A DNA stretch of 48,744 bases from Hyphomicrobiales bacterium. GTDB taxonomy: Bacteria > Pseudomonadota > Alphaproteobacteria > Rhizobiales > Rhizobiaceae. Under the pieces are notes generated by a model. The model was not told the DNA's origin and did not search any database. It worked only from the letters and a program-made list of their open reading frames with translations. This document shows, piece by piece, positions 48,567-48,744 of this stretch. The translations under genes and the position numbers were made by a program. The stretch's first letter is position 1; each line of letters begins with the position of its first letter. The stretch is from NCBI GenBank assembly GCA_900467745.1, contig UBQW01000013.1:147324-196067 (forward strand), given 5' to 3'.

Positions 48567-48744
48567 GTGAAGACCGACCCCGCGCTCTTCATCCGCGACA
48601 ATACCAGCCCGATGACGCCGCCGCATGTGCCGGAGATCCGGCTCAATCTGGCGAGCGAAGCGCATGAGCTGTGGCTGAAGACGGAAGAAGAGCTCGCCGA
48701 GATCGGCCTGCCGCCGCCGTTCTGGGCTTTCGCCTGGGCGGGCG
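48567..48744 (+). CDS. SAM-dependent methyltransferase, N-terminal part (runs off the window)
   Basis: Fifty-nine codons from the GTG at 48567, with no stop before the edge. The opening reads VKTDPALFIRDNTSP, continues LRLN-like EIRLNLASEAHELWLKTEE and reaches PPFWAFAWAGG, the motif I region of a COG3897-type nicotinamide / lysine methyltransferase. The catalytic part lies beyond the window. It starts four bases after the EVE gene and is probably in the same operon. Confidence 0.75.
   Translation, partial: MKTDPALFIRDNTSPMTPPHVPEIRLNLASEAHELWLKTEEELAEIGLPPPFWAFAWAG

Overview
The window looks like a piece of the main chromosome of an alphaproteobacterium of the Rhizobiaceae (Rhizobium/Agrobacterium group). 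The evidence is high GC with G/C-ending codons, the divergent ccmA / acnA pair, the hemC-hemD-mitofilin-hemY cluster beside tsaD-gpsA, IalB and DUF2794 proteins, and short GC-rich palindromic intergenic repeats of the kind common in rhizobia. The species cannot be read from the sequence. I see no rRNA, tRNA, CRISPR array, integrase or insertion sequence.

Layout. 1-5.5 kb: a repeat fragment, ccmA (cytochrome c maturation) divergent from acnA (aconitase), then a secreted DUF1223 protein and a DUF2794 protein. 5.5-9.9 kb: a GNAT acetyltransferase, argG, a parD/parE toxin-antitoxin pair, a short-chain dehydrogenase and a LysE-type exporter. 9.9-14.2 kb: a three-gene ABC importer (ATPase, permease, lipoprotein-like binding protein of the ABC_sub_bind family) behind rlmN. 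14.2-18.4 kb: repeats, an IalB-family protein, an ECF sigma factor and a Tet(M)/OtrA-like ribosomal-protection GTPase with a possible leader peptide, ending in a large palindrome. 18.4-25.2 kb: DUF1232 protein, pterin dehydratase, low-molecular-weight phosphotyrosine phosphatase, RNA ligase-like phosphodiesterase, a TesA-type esterase divergent from a YbbA/YbbP-type ABC system, and a Bax-inhibitor-1 family protein.

25.2-33.6 kb: a small membrane protein, a Bcr/CflA efflux pump, a CatB-like acetyltransferase, a second LysE exporter, an unrecognised protein, an M3 oligopeptidase, a repeat-rich spacer and a Tat-exported PhoD-type phosphatase. 33.7-39.5 kb: typA/bipA, a GNAT protein, ppa, DUF167 and YggT proteins, an MFS exporter and a RidA-family protein. 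39.6-48.7 kb: a glutamine amidotransferase-like protein overlapping a TerB protein, then hemY, mitofilin (Mic60-like), hemD and hemC on the minus strand, and divergently tsaD, gpsA, a YciI protein, an EVE-domain protein and the start of a methyltransferase that leaves the window.

Most of the window is ordinary housekeeping. The parts worth a second look are (i) the ribosomal-protection GTPase with an out-of-frame leader ORF carrying a far better ribosome-binding site, preceded by an orphan ECF sigma factor; (ii) a mosaic family of intergenic repeats in which conserved arms bracket exchangeable small hairpins, including one compensatory pair of changes; (iii) several compact gene ends, such as a ppa terminator buried in the opposing gene and a 94-base convergent overlap; and (iv) a conserved-looking protein of unknown function at 28.8-29.2 kb. 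No wholly new multi-gene system could be demonstrated.
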